Assembly: GCA_016703535.1 (NCBI GenBank)
Contig: JADJBV010000002.1
Coordinates: 2,232,001 to 2,296,000, forward strand
From: Deltaproteobacteria bacterium
Lineage (GTDB): Bacteria; Myxococcota; Kuafuiibacteriia; Kuafuiibacteriales; Kuafuiibacteriaceae
Reading direction: 5' to 3'
DNA: 64,000 bases
Part shown: one piece after another, positions 24,742-33,800 of the stretch
Position numbering within the stretch: position 1 is the stretch's first letter
Layout of the letters: each line of letters begins with the position of its first letter
The notes under the pieces: model-generated
Seen by the model: only the letters and a program-made list of their open reading frames with translations
Database searches by the model: none
What the model was told of the DNA's origin: nothing
Made by a program: the position numbers and the translations under genes

Positions 24742-26949
24742 ATGAAACGCCAGGTCGGGATTGTCACTTTATTGGGGCTGGCGGCGTGTGCCCAGCCCAG
24801 TCGACCGGACGGCGAGTCGCCTCCGGCCGACGTCAATCCCAGCGATCGGGTGCGCCACCAAGGTTTCCGTCCCAACCCCAATTTCCACCCGGCCCAGGAG
24901 CGCTACGGCTTCATTCGATCGGGGCTACGTCAAGAGGGCCAGGTTTTGGTGATCGAAGGTGACAACCGCTTCGTCACCAGCGGCGGCGGCGGCGCTTACG
25001 GCATCACCGACGACAACCAAGTGGCGATCGTCAACGAGGTCTTGGCCCAGTACCCCGACGAGTTCGACACCATCCAGATCTACACGACCTTCCTGGACGA
25101 GGCCCACGTCGGCTTCGCGTATTACCAATCTATTCAAAATACGGTGACCGGCATCGGCGTCGCCACCTTCAATGGGCGCCAGGGTTGGGGCCTGCCCGAC
25201 GAAGGTCGCCTGTCTGGCTTCTCCAACATGAACACCATGTCCCAGTGGGGTGAGCTGCCGTCCCTCAACCGGGTCGAAGGTTATTACCACGGCGTGATCA
25301 GCCACGAGCTCTCCCACCGCTGGTTGTTCCACCTGACCTTCAAGGACGGCGCCGGCAACGAAAACCGCTCCTTGCTCGGGCGCGACGAGGCCCACTGGAG
25401 CGTCTTGGCCCAAGCCGATGGTTCGGTGATGGACGGCAATCTTTGGCGCGACAACGCCGACGGCACCTTCGCCAACCTGGGCACCGATCTCGGCTTTGCG
25501 CCCCTGGACCTCTACGCCATGGGTCGGCGCCGGGCCGATGAGATCGAAGACCTCTGGTACCTGACCGAAGCTTTTCGGGGCAACGAGGCCCTGAACAAGA
25601 CCACCCCCATCGCCCTGGGTGAAACCGTCCGCGGCAACCGCATCGATCTCTCGATCCGCCAGGTGATCGCTCAGATGGGCCCGCGCAACCCGCCCGCCGG
25701 CGGCGACGATCCGTATTACCGCGCGGTCTTCGTGTTGGTCACCCGACCTGGGGAGGCGCCGGCCGCCTACCAAGATCAGCTCGACGTGTTGAAGGCGGTG
25801 CAGGCCGACTTCCCCCAGACCTGGCGCGCCTGGACCGGCGGCGGCATGTGCACCAAGGCCAGTGAACGTTGCCCCGAGCCGATCTTGGGCCTGGGCAGCA
25901 CCACCATCAACGACGGCGGCGACGGTCGGATCGCGCCCGGCGAGTCCTTCGATCTCCAACTTTCGGTGACCAACACCGGCCTCGGCACCGCCGAAAACGC
26001 CCGGGTCACCTTGGCCGCTTTGGATCTCACCGCCACCGTCCCCTCCGACGCCATCGGCGCGCCGCCGATCGCCCAAGGGGGCACCAGCCAACTCCCGTCG
26101 GGCTTCCGGATCACCGCTTCGGCCACCGTCGCCTGCGGCACGGTTTTGCCGCTCCTCGCGACCTTCCAGACCCAAGAGGGTCCGTCCTTTCAGGCGCGCC
26201 TCGAGTTGCCGGTCGGCACCTTCCGCTACCGCTACGATCCGATGGACGAGGCCCCCGATTGGACCATCAACCCCGATGGCACCGATGGCGCCACCGCCGG
26301 CCAGTGGGCCTTGGGTGAGCCGGACTTCGTGTCCGTCGTGGGCATCGTGCTCCAGCCCGGGGCCGATCACTCACCGGGCGACAGCAAGTTGTCCTTCCAC
26401 ACCGGACCTCGCCTCGACGGCTTCTTTTCGCGGCACGATCTGGACGGCGGCGAAACCACCTTGCAGTCGCCGGTTTTTGCCCTCCGCGACTCGCGAGCGC
26501 CCGAGCTGATCTTCTACGGCTGGCACGTGGCCAAAGATCTTTCGGTCAACCCCGCCACCGATCTGGACGCGCCGCTGATCGTCGAGGTCACCAACGACGC
26601 CGGCGAAACTTGGGTCGAGTTGGGCCGGGTCGAGGAGAACACCAAGGAGTGGACCCGCTACCGCTTCCCGATCAAGGACAAGGTCACGCCCACCAACCGG
26701 GTCCAGTTCCGCTTCCGGATCGCCGACGAGACCGAAACCGGCACCGTCGAGGCCGGCGTCGATGACCTGGAGATCATCGACTACGTCGAGGCCTGCCCCA
26801 TCGACGAACCCCCGGTGCCCGAGATGCCGAAGCCCACCCCAAAAGATGAGGTCGAGGACGGTTGTGGTTGCCGCAGCGGCGTGGCTTCGGGGGGCAGCGC
26901 CTGGTGGTGGGGTGCACTTTTGTTCCTCGGTCTTCGCCGACGCCGATGA
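24742..26949 (+). CDS. Putative secreted metallopeptidase-like protein with MYXO-CTERM tail
   Basis: 735 residues from the ATG at 24742; the signal peptide ends in a lipobox-like LAAC. An N-terminal domain (~55-390) contains GVISHELSHRWLFH (HExxH at ~188-192), which suggests a zinc peptidase. A middle domain from ~415 has TTINDGGDGRIAPGESFDLQLSVTNTGLGTAENARV, a CARDB-like fold. The beta-rich ~520-700 region has FYGWHVAKDL and VDDLEIIDYVEA, resembling adhesion or lectin-like modules. It ends GCGCRSGVASGGSAWWWGALLFLGLRRRR, a MYXO-CTERM tail. The upstream ATG at 24730 cannot be excluded as a start. Confidence 0.82.
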   Translation: MKRQVGIVTLLGLAACAQPSRPDGESPPADVNPSDRVRHQGFRPNPNFHPAQERYGFIRSGLRQEGQVLVIEGDNRFVTSGGGGAYGITDDNQVAIVNEVLAQYPDEFDTIQIYTTFLDEAHVGFAYYQSIQNTVTGIGVATFNGRQGWGLPDEGRLSGFSNMNTMSQWGELPSLNRVEGYYHGVISHELSHRWLFHLTFKDGAGNENRSLLGRDEAHWSVLAQADGSVMDGNLWRDNADGTFANLGTDLGFAPLDLYAMGRRRADEIEDLWYLTEAFRGNEALNKTTPIALGETVRGNRIDLSIRQVIAQMGPRNPPAGGDDPYYRAVFVLVTRPGEAPAAYQDQLDVLKAVQADFPQTWRAWTGGGMCTKASERCPEPILGLGSTTINDGGDGRIAPGESFDLQLSVTNTGLGTAENARVTLAALDLTATVPSDAIGAPPIAQGGTSQLPSGFRITASATVACGTVLPLLATFQTQEGPSFQARLELPVGTFRYRYDPMDEAPDWTINPDGTDGATAGQWALGEPDFVSVVGIVLQPGADHSPGDSKLSFHTGPRLDGFFSRHDLDGGETTLQSPVFALRDSRAPELIFYGWHVAKDLSVNPATDLDAPLIVEVTNDAGETWVELGRVEENTKEWTRYRFPIKDKVTPTNRVQFRFRIADETETGTVEAGVDDLEIIDYVEACPIDEPPVPEMPKPTPKDEVEDGCGCRSGVASGGSAWWWGALLFLGLRRRR

Positions 26950-27524
26950 ACTTCTTTTCGGCCCTCGATCGCCACCTGGGTTGGATGGGCGGGATGTTGG
27001 TCTCGCCCCGGGCCACCTTCACCCGCATGTTGGCGAGGCCTCCCCGCTTCGAGGCCTTGTTGCCCTGGATCTTCGTCAGCACCGCCATCGCTGAGCCGGT
27101 GCGAGTCGGCCAGGCCTTCCTGTTGATGCGGATCGCGCCGATCGATGGGCTCTTGTTGTTCGTGCAGCAGGCGTTTCAGCGCTTCGGGCCCCCGGTTTTG
27201 GGCGTGTTCTTCTTGGCGTTCCTGCGCAACCTCAAGCCCTCCGGTGACGGTAGGCGTTCCTTCGACGTCTGGTCCTCGACCTTTGGTTTTGTTTTGGCGC
27301 CGCTGTTCTTGTTGACCGCCATCGGCGGCGGCCTGGCGGCCCTGGACCTGGAGGTGTGGTTTTTGCCGCACCACCGGATCGACCTCGGCCACTCGGTGGG
27401 GTGGGTGCGGGCGGTGGTCGCTTACGGCTGGCCCTTGGCCTTGGGGATCTTGGGATTTTTCGTGCGGGCGCCGGCCGAAGTTCCGACTACAACGCCCCCC
27501 GGACCGTCAGCAGCAACGACTTGA
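26946..27524 (+). CDS. Multi-pass membrane protein, YIP1-like
   Basis: 192 residues, with ATG overlapping the stop of the preceding protease gene (ATGA). There are about four hydrophobic helices (ALLPWIFVSTAIAEPV; LLLFVQQAFQRFGPPVLGVFFLAFL; TFGFVLAPLFLLTAIGG; VRAVVAYGWPLALGILGFFV). The N-terminal MLVSPRATFTRMLARPPRFEALLPW resembles the start of bacterial YIP1-family proteins. The last ~38 bases overlap the convergent methyltransferase gene. Function unknown; coupling to the MYXO-CTERM protein may be relevant. Confidence 0.75.
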   Translation: MNFFSALDRHLGWMGGMLVSPRATFTRMLARPPRFEALLPWIFVSTAIAEPVRVGQAFLLMRIAPIDGLLLFVQQAFQRFGPPVLGVFFLAFLRNLKPSGDGRRSFDVWSSTFGFVLAPLFLLTAIGGGLAALDLEVWFLPHHRIDLGHSVGWVRAVVAYGWPLALGILGFFVRAPAEVPTTTPPGPSAATT

Positions 27525-28668
27525 GGTAGAGGCCCTCGGGGTGGGCCGCCAACACCGGGTGATCCGGCCCCTGAAAGTGCCGCTCCAACACCACCGCGTC
27601 TACTCGGGCTTGGGCCGCGCCGGTCGCGACGGCCCGGGACAAGGAGGTGAGATCGACGGCGCTCGAGCAGGAGCAGATCACCGTCAACCCGCCCGGTTTG
27701 GTGGCGGACAAAGCCAAGGCCGCGATCTGGGTGTAGCCGTCGAGCGCCGCCCGCAGCTTCTTTTTGGTCGGGGCCAGCCGCGGCGGATCGGCGATCACCA
27801 GATCATAACGGCCCGGGTTGGCGGCCATGACCTGCTTGGCGTCCGCCTTTTCGTGGCGGATCACCCGCTCGTAGCCGTGGGCCTTGGTCAGCTGTTCACC
27901 GACCTCGACCACGAAGGGGTTGTTTTCGACCACGTGCACCGAGTTGGCCACTCCGCGAGCGGCGTGCAGGCCAAAAGCGCCGACGTAGCCGAAGGCGTCG
28001 AGCACGTCCCGGCCCGCGGCCAAGGTCTCGATCCGGGCCCGCAGCGGGCGTTGATCGAAGTAGTAGCCGGTCTTTTGGCCCAAGGTCAGCGGGATCTCGT
28101 AGTCGAAGCCGCGCTCCCGGAAGCGGAGTGCGGTGATCTCTTGGCCTGAGGCGAGCCCGTGGCTCGGCGCGAAGCCTTCGAGTTGGGCGGCGGCGGGTGG
28201 GGTGCGATCCAAGATCGCTCGCGGATGGTAAACCTCGTTCAAGGCCCGAAGCAGCTCGGCTCGGCGCTCGAACAAGCCTCGGGTGAGGATCTGGATGGCC
28301 AACACGTCGTCGAAGCGATCGACGATCAAACCCGGGAAGCGATCTCCTTCGGCGTGGACCGCTCGATAACCGGTGGTGTTCCCGTCGGGCAGGCCCAAGG
28401 CCTCTCTTAAGGACTTGGCCTCGGTGAGGCGCTCCACGAAAAGTTCGTAGCCCAAGCTCCGTTCGGTGCGGCTGAGGATCCGGACCGGGATCGCCGAGTC
28501 GGGGGTGTAATAACCGACGCCCAACAGGTTGCCCCGAGGGTCGACCACTCGGACCTCGGCGCCGGGCTCCACCTCGCCGTCCAGGGTCTCGATCGCCTGG
28601 GCGTAGACCCAAGGATGGCCGGCCCAGAGGGGCTGCACGTGTCCGGCCCGCAGGCGTACGGTGATCAT
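27487..28668 (-). CDS. RlmI/RlmK-like class I rRNA methyltransferase
   Basis: 393 residues from ATG at 28668 (MITVRLRAGHVQPLWAGHPWVYAQAIE). An N-terminal PUA domain (~1-75) binds RNA, and a Rossmann SAM domain follows with VLDAFGYVGAFGLHAARG (motif I), VIADPPRLAP (motif IV) and a CSCSSAV segment with the catalytic Cys. RlmI makes m5C1962 in 23S rRNA in E. coli; an equivalent role is likely but the exact target is inferred. The longer frame to 29034 reads antisense to the desaturase. Confidence 0.88.
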   Translation of the reverse strand: MITVRLRAGHVQPLWAGHPWVYAQAIETLDGEVEPGAEVRVVDPRGNLLGVGYYTPDSAIPVRILSRTERSLGYELFVERLTEAKSLREALGLPDGNTTGYRAVHAEGDRFPGLIVDRFDDVLAIQILTRGLFERRAELLRALNEVYHPRAILDRTPPAAAQLEGFAPSHGLASGQEITALRFRERGFDYEIPLTLGQKTGYYFDQRPLRARIETLAAGRDVLDAFGYVGAFGLHAARGVANSVHVVENNPFVVEVGEQLTKAHGYERVIRHEKADAKQVMAANPGRYDLVIADPPRLAPTKKKLRAALDGYTQIAALALSATKPGGLTVICSCSSAVDLTSLSRAVATGAAQARVDAVVLERHFQGPDHPVLAAHPEGLYLKSLLLTVRGAL

Positions 28669-28768
28669 CGGCGCTGCTGTACCAGCCAAAAGTGCCTTGG
28701 CCAATGGTCCTGGACTGGCCGGGGCTGAGGGAGATTTCCCCTCGGCAAAATCCGGGGTAGCGGGGAAT

Positions 28769-29827
28769 ATGCGCCCTGACTCGCCGCCCCCAGCCCCGCT
28801 GCCCGCCGCGGAATACTGGCGGGTGCTGAAGCCGCTGTTGCCGAAGGCCGCCTTTCGTTCAGCGCCGGGTCGGGTGGGGGTGTTGATGCTCCACCTGTTG
28901 GTGGTGGCGATCGGGATGACGATCTCCATCCGCAGCGAACATTGGGGCGTGCAGCTGCTCTTGTTGCCGGTGATCGGGCACGGGATGGCCGGAGTGACCT
29001 TCTTGTCCCATGACCTGAGCCACGGCTCGATCATCCGTTCGGCGGGCCGCCGTTATCCGCTCGAGGTGTTGAGCTGGGCCTTGGTCTACACCTCGACGAC
29101 CATGTGGTGGAAAGTCCACGTCAAGACCCACCACCTCCACACTCAGACCACCCGGGACTCGGATCGGGTGCCGTTCCAGAGCGAAAAGAACCTGGGCACC
29201 GAGTTGTTCAAGCCGACCTATCCGCACCGGGAGATGCCTTGGTGGAACCCGTTGGTGGGCCTGCAGGTCGCCCTTTATGTGGTCGGCAACAACCTGGTCA
29301 GCCTGCGATATGGCCTGGATCCGAAGCGACCCGACTCCCCTTACGTCTACGCGTACCAACCAAAAGAGTGGGCCAAGTTGGTGTTCGAGGTGTTGGTGTT
29401 GGTGGCGCTCCACGCCGGGATCTACTGGGCTGCCGGTGGTCTACTTGGCTTCTTGTTGGTCGACCTGTTCCCGTTTTTTATCGGCTCTTCGATCATGATG
29501 GGGTACATCGCGACCAACCACGGCCTCAACCCGCTCACCGAAAGTGTGGATCCGGTGGTCGGCAGCACCACCGTCGAGGTGCCGACCTTCATTGCTCGGC
29601 TGCACAGCAACTTCGCCTATCACACCGAACATCACCTCTTCCCGGCGATGGATCCTCGCTGGTACCCCGAGGTGGGCCGCTTGTTGTCGCTCCACTTCAG
29701 CGATCGCTACCAAAAGGCGCCGCTCCTCGAGGTGTGGCGCCGGCTTTACCAACGTTCGCCTTACCTGGAGGACTCGGCCGGGACGGTGGGCTACGCCAGG
29801 GAGGCCGCAGGGACCGAGGTGCCGTGA
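28769..29827 (+). CDS. Fatty acid desaturase (membrane di-iron)
   Basis: 352 residues from the ATG at 28769. Inserts double bonds into acyl chains in the inner membrane. Three His boxes are present: HDLSH (81-85), HVKTHH (117-122) and HTEHH (~285-289). Hydrophobic spans occur around 38-52, 60-80 and 225-265. Divergent from the methyltransferase gene with a 100-base gap that contains a small inverted repeat. No regulatory neighbour indicates a specific substrate. Confidence 0.88.
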   Translation: MRPDSPPPAPLPAAEYWRVLKPLLPKAAFRSAPGRVGVLMLHLLVVAIGMTISIRSEHWGVQLLLLPVIGHGMAGVTFLSHDLSHGSIIRSAGRRYPLEVLSWALVYTSTTMWWKVHVKTHHLHTQTTRDSDRVPFQSEKNLGTELFKPTYPHREMPWWNPLVGLQVALYVVGNNLVSLRYGLDPKRPDSPYVYAYQPKEWAKLVFEVLVLVALHAGIYWAAGGLLGFLLVDLFPFFIGSSIMMGYIATNHGLNPLTESVDPVVGSTTVEVPTFIARLHSNFAYHTEHHLFPAMDPRWYPEVGRLLSLHFSDRYQKAPLLEVWRRLYQRSPYLEDSAGTVGYAREAAGTEVP

Positions 29828-29832
29828 GGGGC

Positions 29833-30000
29833 TCAGCCTTCGGCGTCGTCTTTGCTGAGGGGCACGATCACCACCCGTTTGCAGCGGCGGCACTTGATCT
29901 CGACGCCACCTTCCACCAGCCGGGCCAACAGGGCGCCGCAGTGGCATCGCACGTCGCTGTCGTCGGGCGGCGGCGCGTCAGCTTCAAAGGAAGGCTTCAC
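29833..30000 (-). CDS. Small Com-like zinc-finger protein
   Basis: 55 residues from GTG at 30000 (VKPSFEADAPPPDDSDVRCHCG...). The RCHCGALLARLVEGGVEIKCRRC core has two cysteine pairs spaced C-x-C-x15-C-x2-C, resembling the zinc-finger of phage Mu Com (a translational activator) and its chromosomal relatives. An in-frame ATG exists at 30030, but it lies inside the promoter described below, so the downstream GTG is preferred; the mRNA could be almost leaderless. The convergent desaturase ends 5 bases away. The function may be RNA or DNA binding; regulation by iron is inferred from the Fur-like site. Confidence 0.6.
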   Translation of the reverse strand: MKPSFEADAPPPDDSDVRCHCGALLARLVEGGVEIKCRRCKRVVIVPLSKDDAEG

Positions 30001-30010
30001 TTTGGAGACG

Positions 30011-30037
30011 ATTATGAGAATCAGTCTCATCTGTCAA
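30011..30037 (-). promoter_or_regulatory. Sigma70-like promoter overlapping a Fur-box-like palindrome
   Basis: On the minus strand, TTGACA (30037-30032) and CATAAT (30016-30011) are separated by 15 bases, slightly short. The 15-base site TGAGACTGATTCTCA (30029-30015) lies between them. It fits the 7-1-7 Fur pattern TGATAATNATTATCA at 11 of 14 fixed positions. A repressor bound here would block the promoter of the zinc-finger gene. Confidence 0.5.
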
Positions 30038-30109
30038 GACCGACCATTCGGGCCAGATGGGCGGACGGGCAGGGTTGTAAGGTGCTGAATTTGCTTTATT
30101 TGTCGGGAA

Positions 30110-30781
30110 CTAAGGGGCAACGCAGCGGGCGGCCCGGAGGCCTTGGATCCGAACCCCTTCGGTCTTCAGGGCGTCGAGGCGGGCCTGAAAGCTGGCCTGT
30201 TGGGAGGTGTCTTTGGCGGCCAGGGCGGCCTGGAGTTCGGCCAGCACGCGGCACTCCTGGTCGAGGGCCGCTTGGGTTCCTTCGTGCAGATCCTCGCAGT
30301 CGTCGGGAGGGTCGAGGGCGCCGTAGGCTTGAGCGGCGCGCCGACAATCGTCGAGGGCGGGTTGAAGCGCTTCAGGTGACCGGAGTTCACCGCCGATCCC
30401 CGGGCGTCCTTGGGGACGAACTTCATCGTAGGCCCGCAAGTAAGCGGTGATCACTTCGACGTCTTTCGGCGGTGCGGCCGGGTTCGCGGCGGCCGGGGCG
30501 AGTTCGGTGGGGCTGGGGGGCCCTCGATAACGGGCCATCGCCTCGCGGATGGTCCGGGCCGTACTTTGGGCCTCCACGTACTGCTGACAATCGGCGGCCA
30601 CCCCTTCGAAGGCCACGGCGACCGGGCCATAACGGGGGTGACCCAGGTTGGGATCGAGGGTCGCTTGGCTGACCTCGTCGAGTTGGGCTTGGGCCGCTCG
30701 AAAACTTTCGCAGTCCAACTTGGGCGCGACTTTGGCGCAGGCCCACGGCAAGAGGAGCAACACCCAGACCGTTCGGCGCAT
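30110..30781 (-). CDS. Lipoprotein of unknown function
   Basis: 223 residues from ATG at 30781 (MRRTVWVLLLLPWACAK), with a lipobox-like WAC near residue 15. The mature part is helical and rich in Ala, Gln and Glu, with several cysteines (KLDCESF, AADCQQY, LDDCRRA, PDDCEDL, DQECRVL, AARCVAP) that could form disulfides. No known family is recognised. The gene ends 51 bases before sbcC's stop on the same strand, so it is downstream of neither operon clearly. Confidence 0.7.
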   Translation of the reverse strand: MRRTVWVLLLLPWACAKVAPKLDCESFRAAQAQLDEVSQATLDPNLGHPRYGPVAVAFEGVAADCQQYVEAQSTARTIREAMARYRGPPSPTELAPAAANPAAPPKDVEVITAYLRAYDEVRPQGRPGIGGELRSPEALQPALDDCRRAAQAYGALDPPDDCEDLHEGTQAALDQECRVLAELQAALAAKDTSQQASFQARLDALKTEGVRIQGLRAARCVAP

Positions 30782-30831
30782 GATCGTCCTGTAGCAGGGG
30801 CGGGCCACCATGTCAGGCGGCGAGGCCCCAC

Positions 30832-33800
30832 TCAGCTCCGGCGGACCTCAACTTTGCTCGTACCCGGGCCGATCGGACGGACCTCCACCACGTAGCCAAT
30901 CCGTTCGGCCAGATCGGGGATGTGTGAGATCAGGCCCACCGTTCGGCCTTCGGCTTGGAGTTGATCCAAGGCCGAGATCGCCAACTCCAGGGCCTCTTTG
31001 TCGAGGCTGCCAAAACCTTCGTCGATGAACAAAGAGCCGAGGCGCACGTCTTTGGCCGACAAAGAGGCCAGGCCCAAGGCCAAGGACAAAGACACCAAAA
31101 ACGTCTCGCCGCCGGACAAAGAAGAGATCGCCCGGGCCTCGTCTCCCAGATCCCGATCGACGACCAACAACTCCATGTCCACCGTCGGGATCCGCTCCAG
31201 GCGATAACGAGGCCGGAGCTGGTGCAGGTGGCGGTTGGCGGCGTTGATCAAAGCCTCCAGGCTCAGGCTCTGGGCGAAGGTCCGCAACTTCTTGCCGTCG
31301 GCCGAGCCGATCACCGAGCTGATCTCCAGCCAAGCTTCGGTGGCGGCCGCTTGGTCACGCAGCTTGGGCTCCAGGGCCGAACGTTGGGACAAGAGCTGAT
31401 CGTCTTGGTGCAGCTCGGCGGTCAAGCGGCCCAAGGTGACCAGACTTTTGGCGTGGGCTTGTTCGGCCTCAAAAAGTGAGGTGCGCAGCTCCGGCAGGGG
31501 CCGAGGATCGGCTTGGGGCAAGGCCAAAAGTCGGGCCCGGCGATCGAGGGCGGTGGCCTCGGCCCGGGCCCGGGCCTCGTGCAACACCTGGAGTGCGGCC
31601 TCGGCGGCCTGGATCTGTTCGTTGCTGGTGGCCAAGTAGTCGCGCAGCTCCGGACCTTCTTCGAGGCCCAGCTCCCGCAGGGTCGTTTGGTACTCCCGCT
31701 CCACCGCGTCTTTTTCACGTTCGGCGGTGGCCTTCGACTCTTGCCCGGCGAGGAGGCGCTCTTCGGCGGCGGCGGCCTTGAGGGCGGTTCGCTCCGCTTG
31801 GGTTCGAGCGGCTTGGGCTTCGGCCTCGGCGGCGCCGATCGCCAGTCGTTGTTGGGCCTCGTAGGGCTCGACCGCTTGTCCGCCCAAGCGTTGGGATCGG
31901 GCCTGGGCCAAGGTGGCCCGCCGCTCCCGTCGTTTGCTGACCAACTCCTGGGTTCGCTCCAGCTGTTGAGCGCCGCCGAGGAGTTCCGCCTCGCCGACCG
32001 CGTCGGCCTCGAGGCATGACCGCAGATCTTCGATCAGGCCGCGCTCCAAGGCGGCCTTGGCCTCCCAGTCCTCGACCGCCAAGCTGGCGCTCTTGCGAAA
32101 GGCGACCGGATCCCGCGAGAGGGCCTCTTGCCAATTGGGCCATCGCTCGAAGGCGGCCACCAGCGCGGTTTCGGCGTCTTTGGCCCGGACCTGCACCACC
32201 TCACTTTGGATCCGCAGCTGAGCCGCGCCCTGATGGGCCTCTTGCTGACGGTCTCGGTGTTTTTCCAGGCGCTCCAAGACCCGACGTTGGACCTCTTCGG
32301 CCCGATCTTCTTCGCGGCGGCGGATCTCGACGGTCGCCCGGGCCACTTCGTCGGCCGCCGCGTAGGCCCGCAGCTCGTTTTGGATCTCCAGCAGCAGCTG
32401 ATCGGCGGCGGCCACCCCACCTGGGCCGGTTTTGGGGTCGGGGCGTTCGGGCAACAACACCCGGAGGCGCACCAGATCCTTGGGCGTGGGCACCCGCAGC
32501 TCGGACCACAACAGGGCGAGTTGTTCGTGCCCCCGCTGCCAGATCTGTTGACGATCCAACAGGGCTTGGCCGTTGTGCACCCTTCGTTGACCCGCGGCTT
32601 TGGCCTGATCTTGGGCCTGGGCCAAGGTGACCTCCAGGGCCTGTTGTTCTTCGGTCGCCTGGGCCAACACCCCTTCGAGCCGGGTCCGCTGGCCGCGCAA
32701 CACCGATAGTCGGGGGTTCTTTTCGGTCGGGTGGGCCGCGGCCGGATGTTCGGTGGCGCCGCAAAGAGGGCAAGGTTGGCCGAGGGCGAGCAGCTCATCC
32801 CGGCGAGCGCTCAACGCTTCGGTGGCCTCCAAGGCTTCCAAGGCCTGGGCCACCTCCTTCAACTTCTCTTCGGTCTGTCGCTTCTTCTGTTTGGCGACCT
32901 CCAGCAGGCCCCGGGTCTGCTTTTGTTCGGCCGAAGCGCTCCGCTCTTGTCGTTCGTCGTCGAGGAGTTGTCGCTCCAGCCGGGCCGCCTCCTTGAGGGC
33001 GGTGCCCAAGGCCTGCAAAGACGAACGTTCCTTGGCCAACCGCTCCAAGCTGGTCTGGACATCGAGGGGCGACAGGTGCCGTTGGCTCGCCTCCAGCTTG
33101 GCCACACTTTCGGCGGTCCGCCCCTGGGCCTCCTTGACGGCCGCTTGAGAGGCCGCCAACTCGGCCCGGATCGCTTGCTCTTCGGCCTGGGCCGCTTCGG
33201 CTTGGGCCGTACTTTGGCGGAGCTCGACGCCGATGGCGCTGGCTTCGGCTCGGGCCTCGACCAACCGCTCGAGTTCGGTCGACCAACGGCTCCACTGGGC
33301 GGCCAAGGCCCGGCTCGCCTCGTGTTCGCTCAACCACGCTTGGGTTTCGGCGAGGCGTTGGGTCAACGCGTTTTTTTGCTCCCTGCGGCGGGTCGCTCGG
33401 GCGGTCCGTTCGGCTTGGGCGTGGTGTTGTTCGGCCAGCTCCTCTTCGACCTCCCGGAGCCGGAGTTCGGCCTCTCGCAGCTCGACGTCCAAGGTGCGGG
33501 CCTCGGCCAACTCGGGGGCGATCCGTTCGGCCTCGGCCCGCAGCGCCGCCACCGCCCGGGCCCGAGCCGCGGCCACGTTTTGGGTCTGCTCTCGTTCTTC
33601 TTGCGCCAAGAGCAGCTGGGACTCGGCCAAGGCCAAGGCCGCCCCGGCGTTTTGGGCCCGGTTTCGGGCCTCTATCTGGGCCTCGTGTTTGGGGCGCAGG
33701 CGCTCGAAGCGTCGAGCCTCTTTGAGCCAAGCATAACGTTCGGTCTGAGCGCTCAGGGCCACCTCGGCCTCCGCCAGCGCTTGTTCGGCCTCCCGTCGTT

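Noticed and set aside
30001..30030. ATG at 30030 for the zinc-finger gene
   Set aside because: It overlaps the promoter and the Fur-like site; the downstream GTG is more plausible, though not proven.
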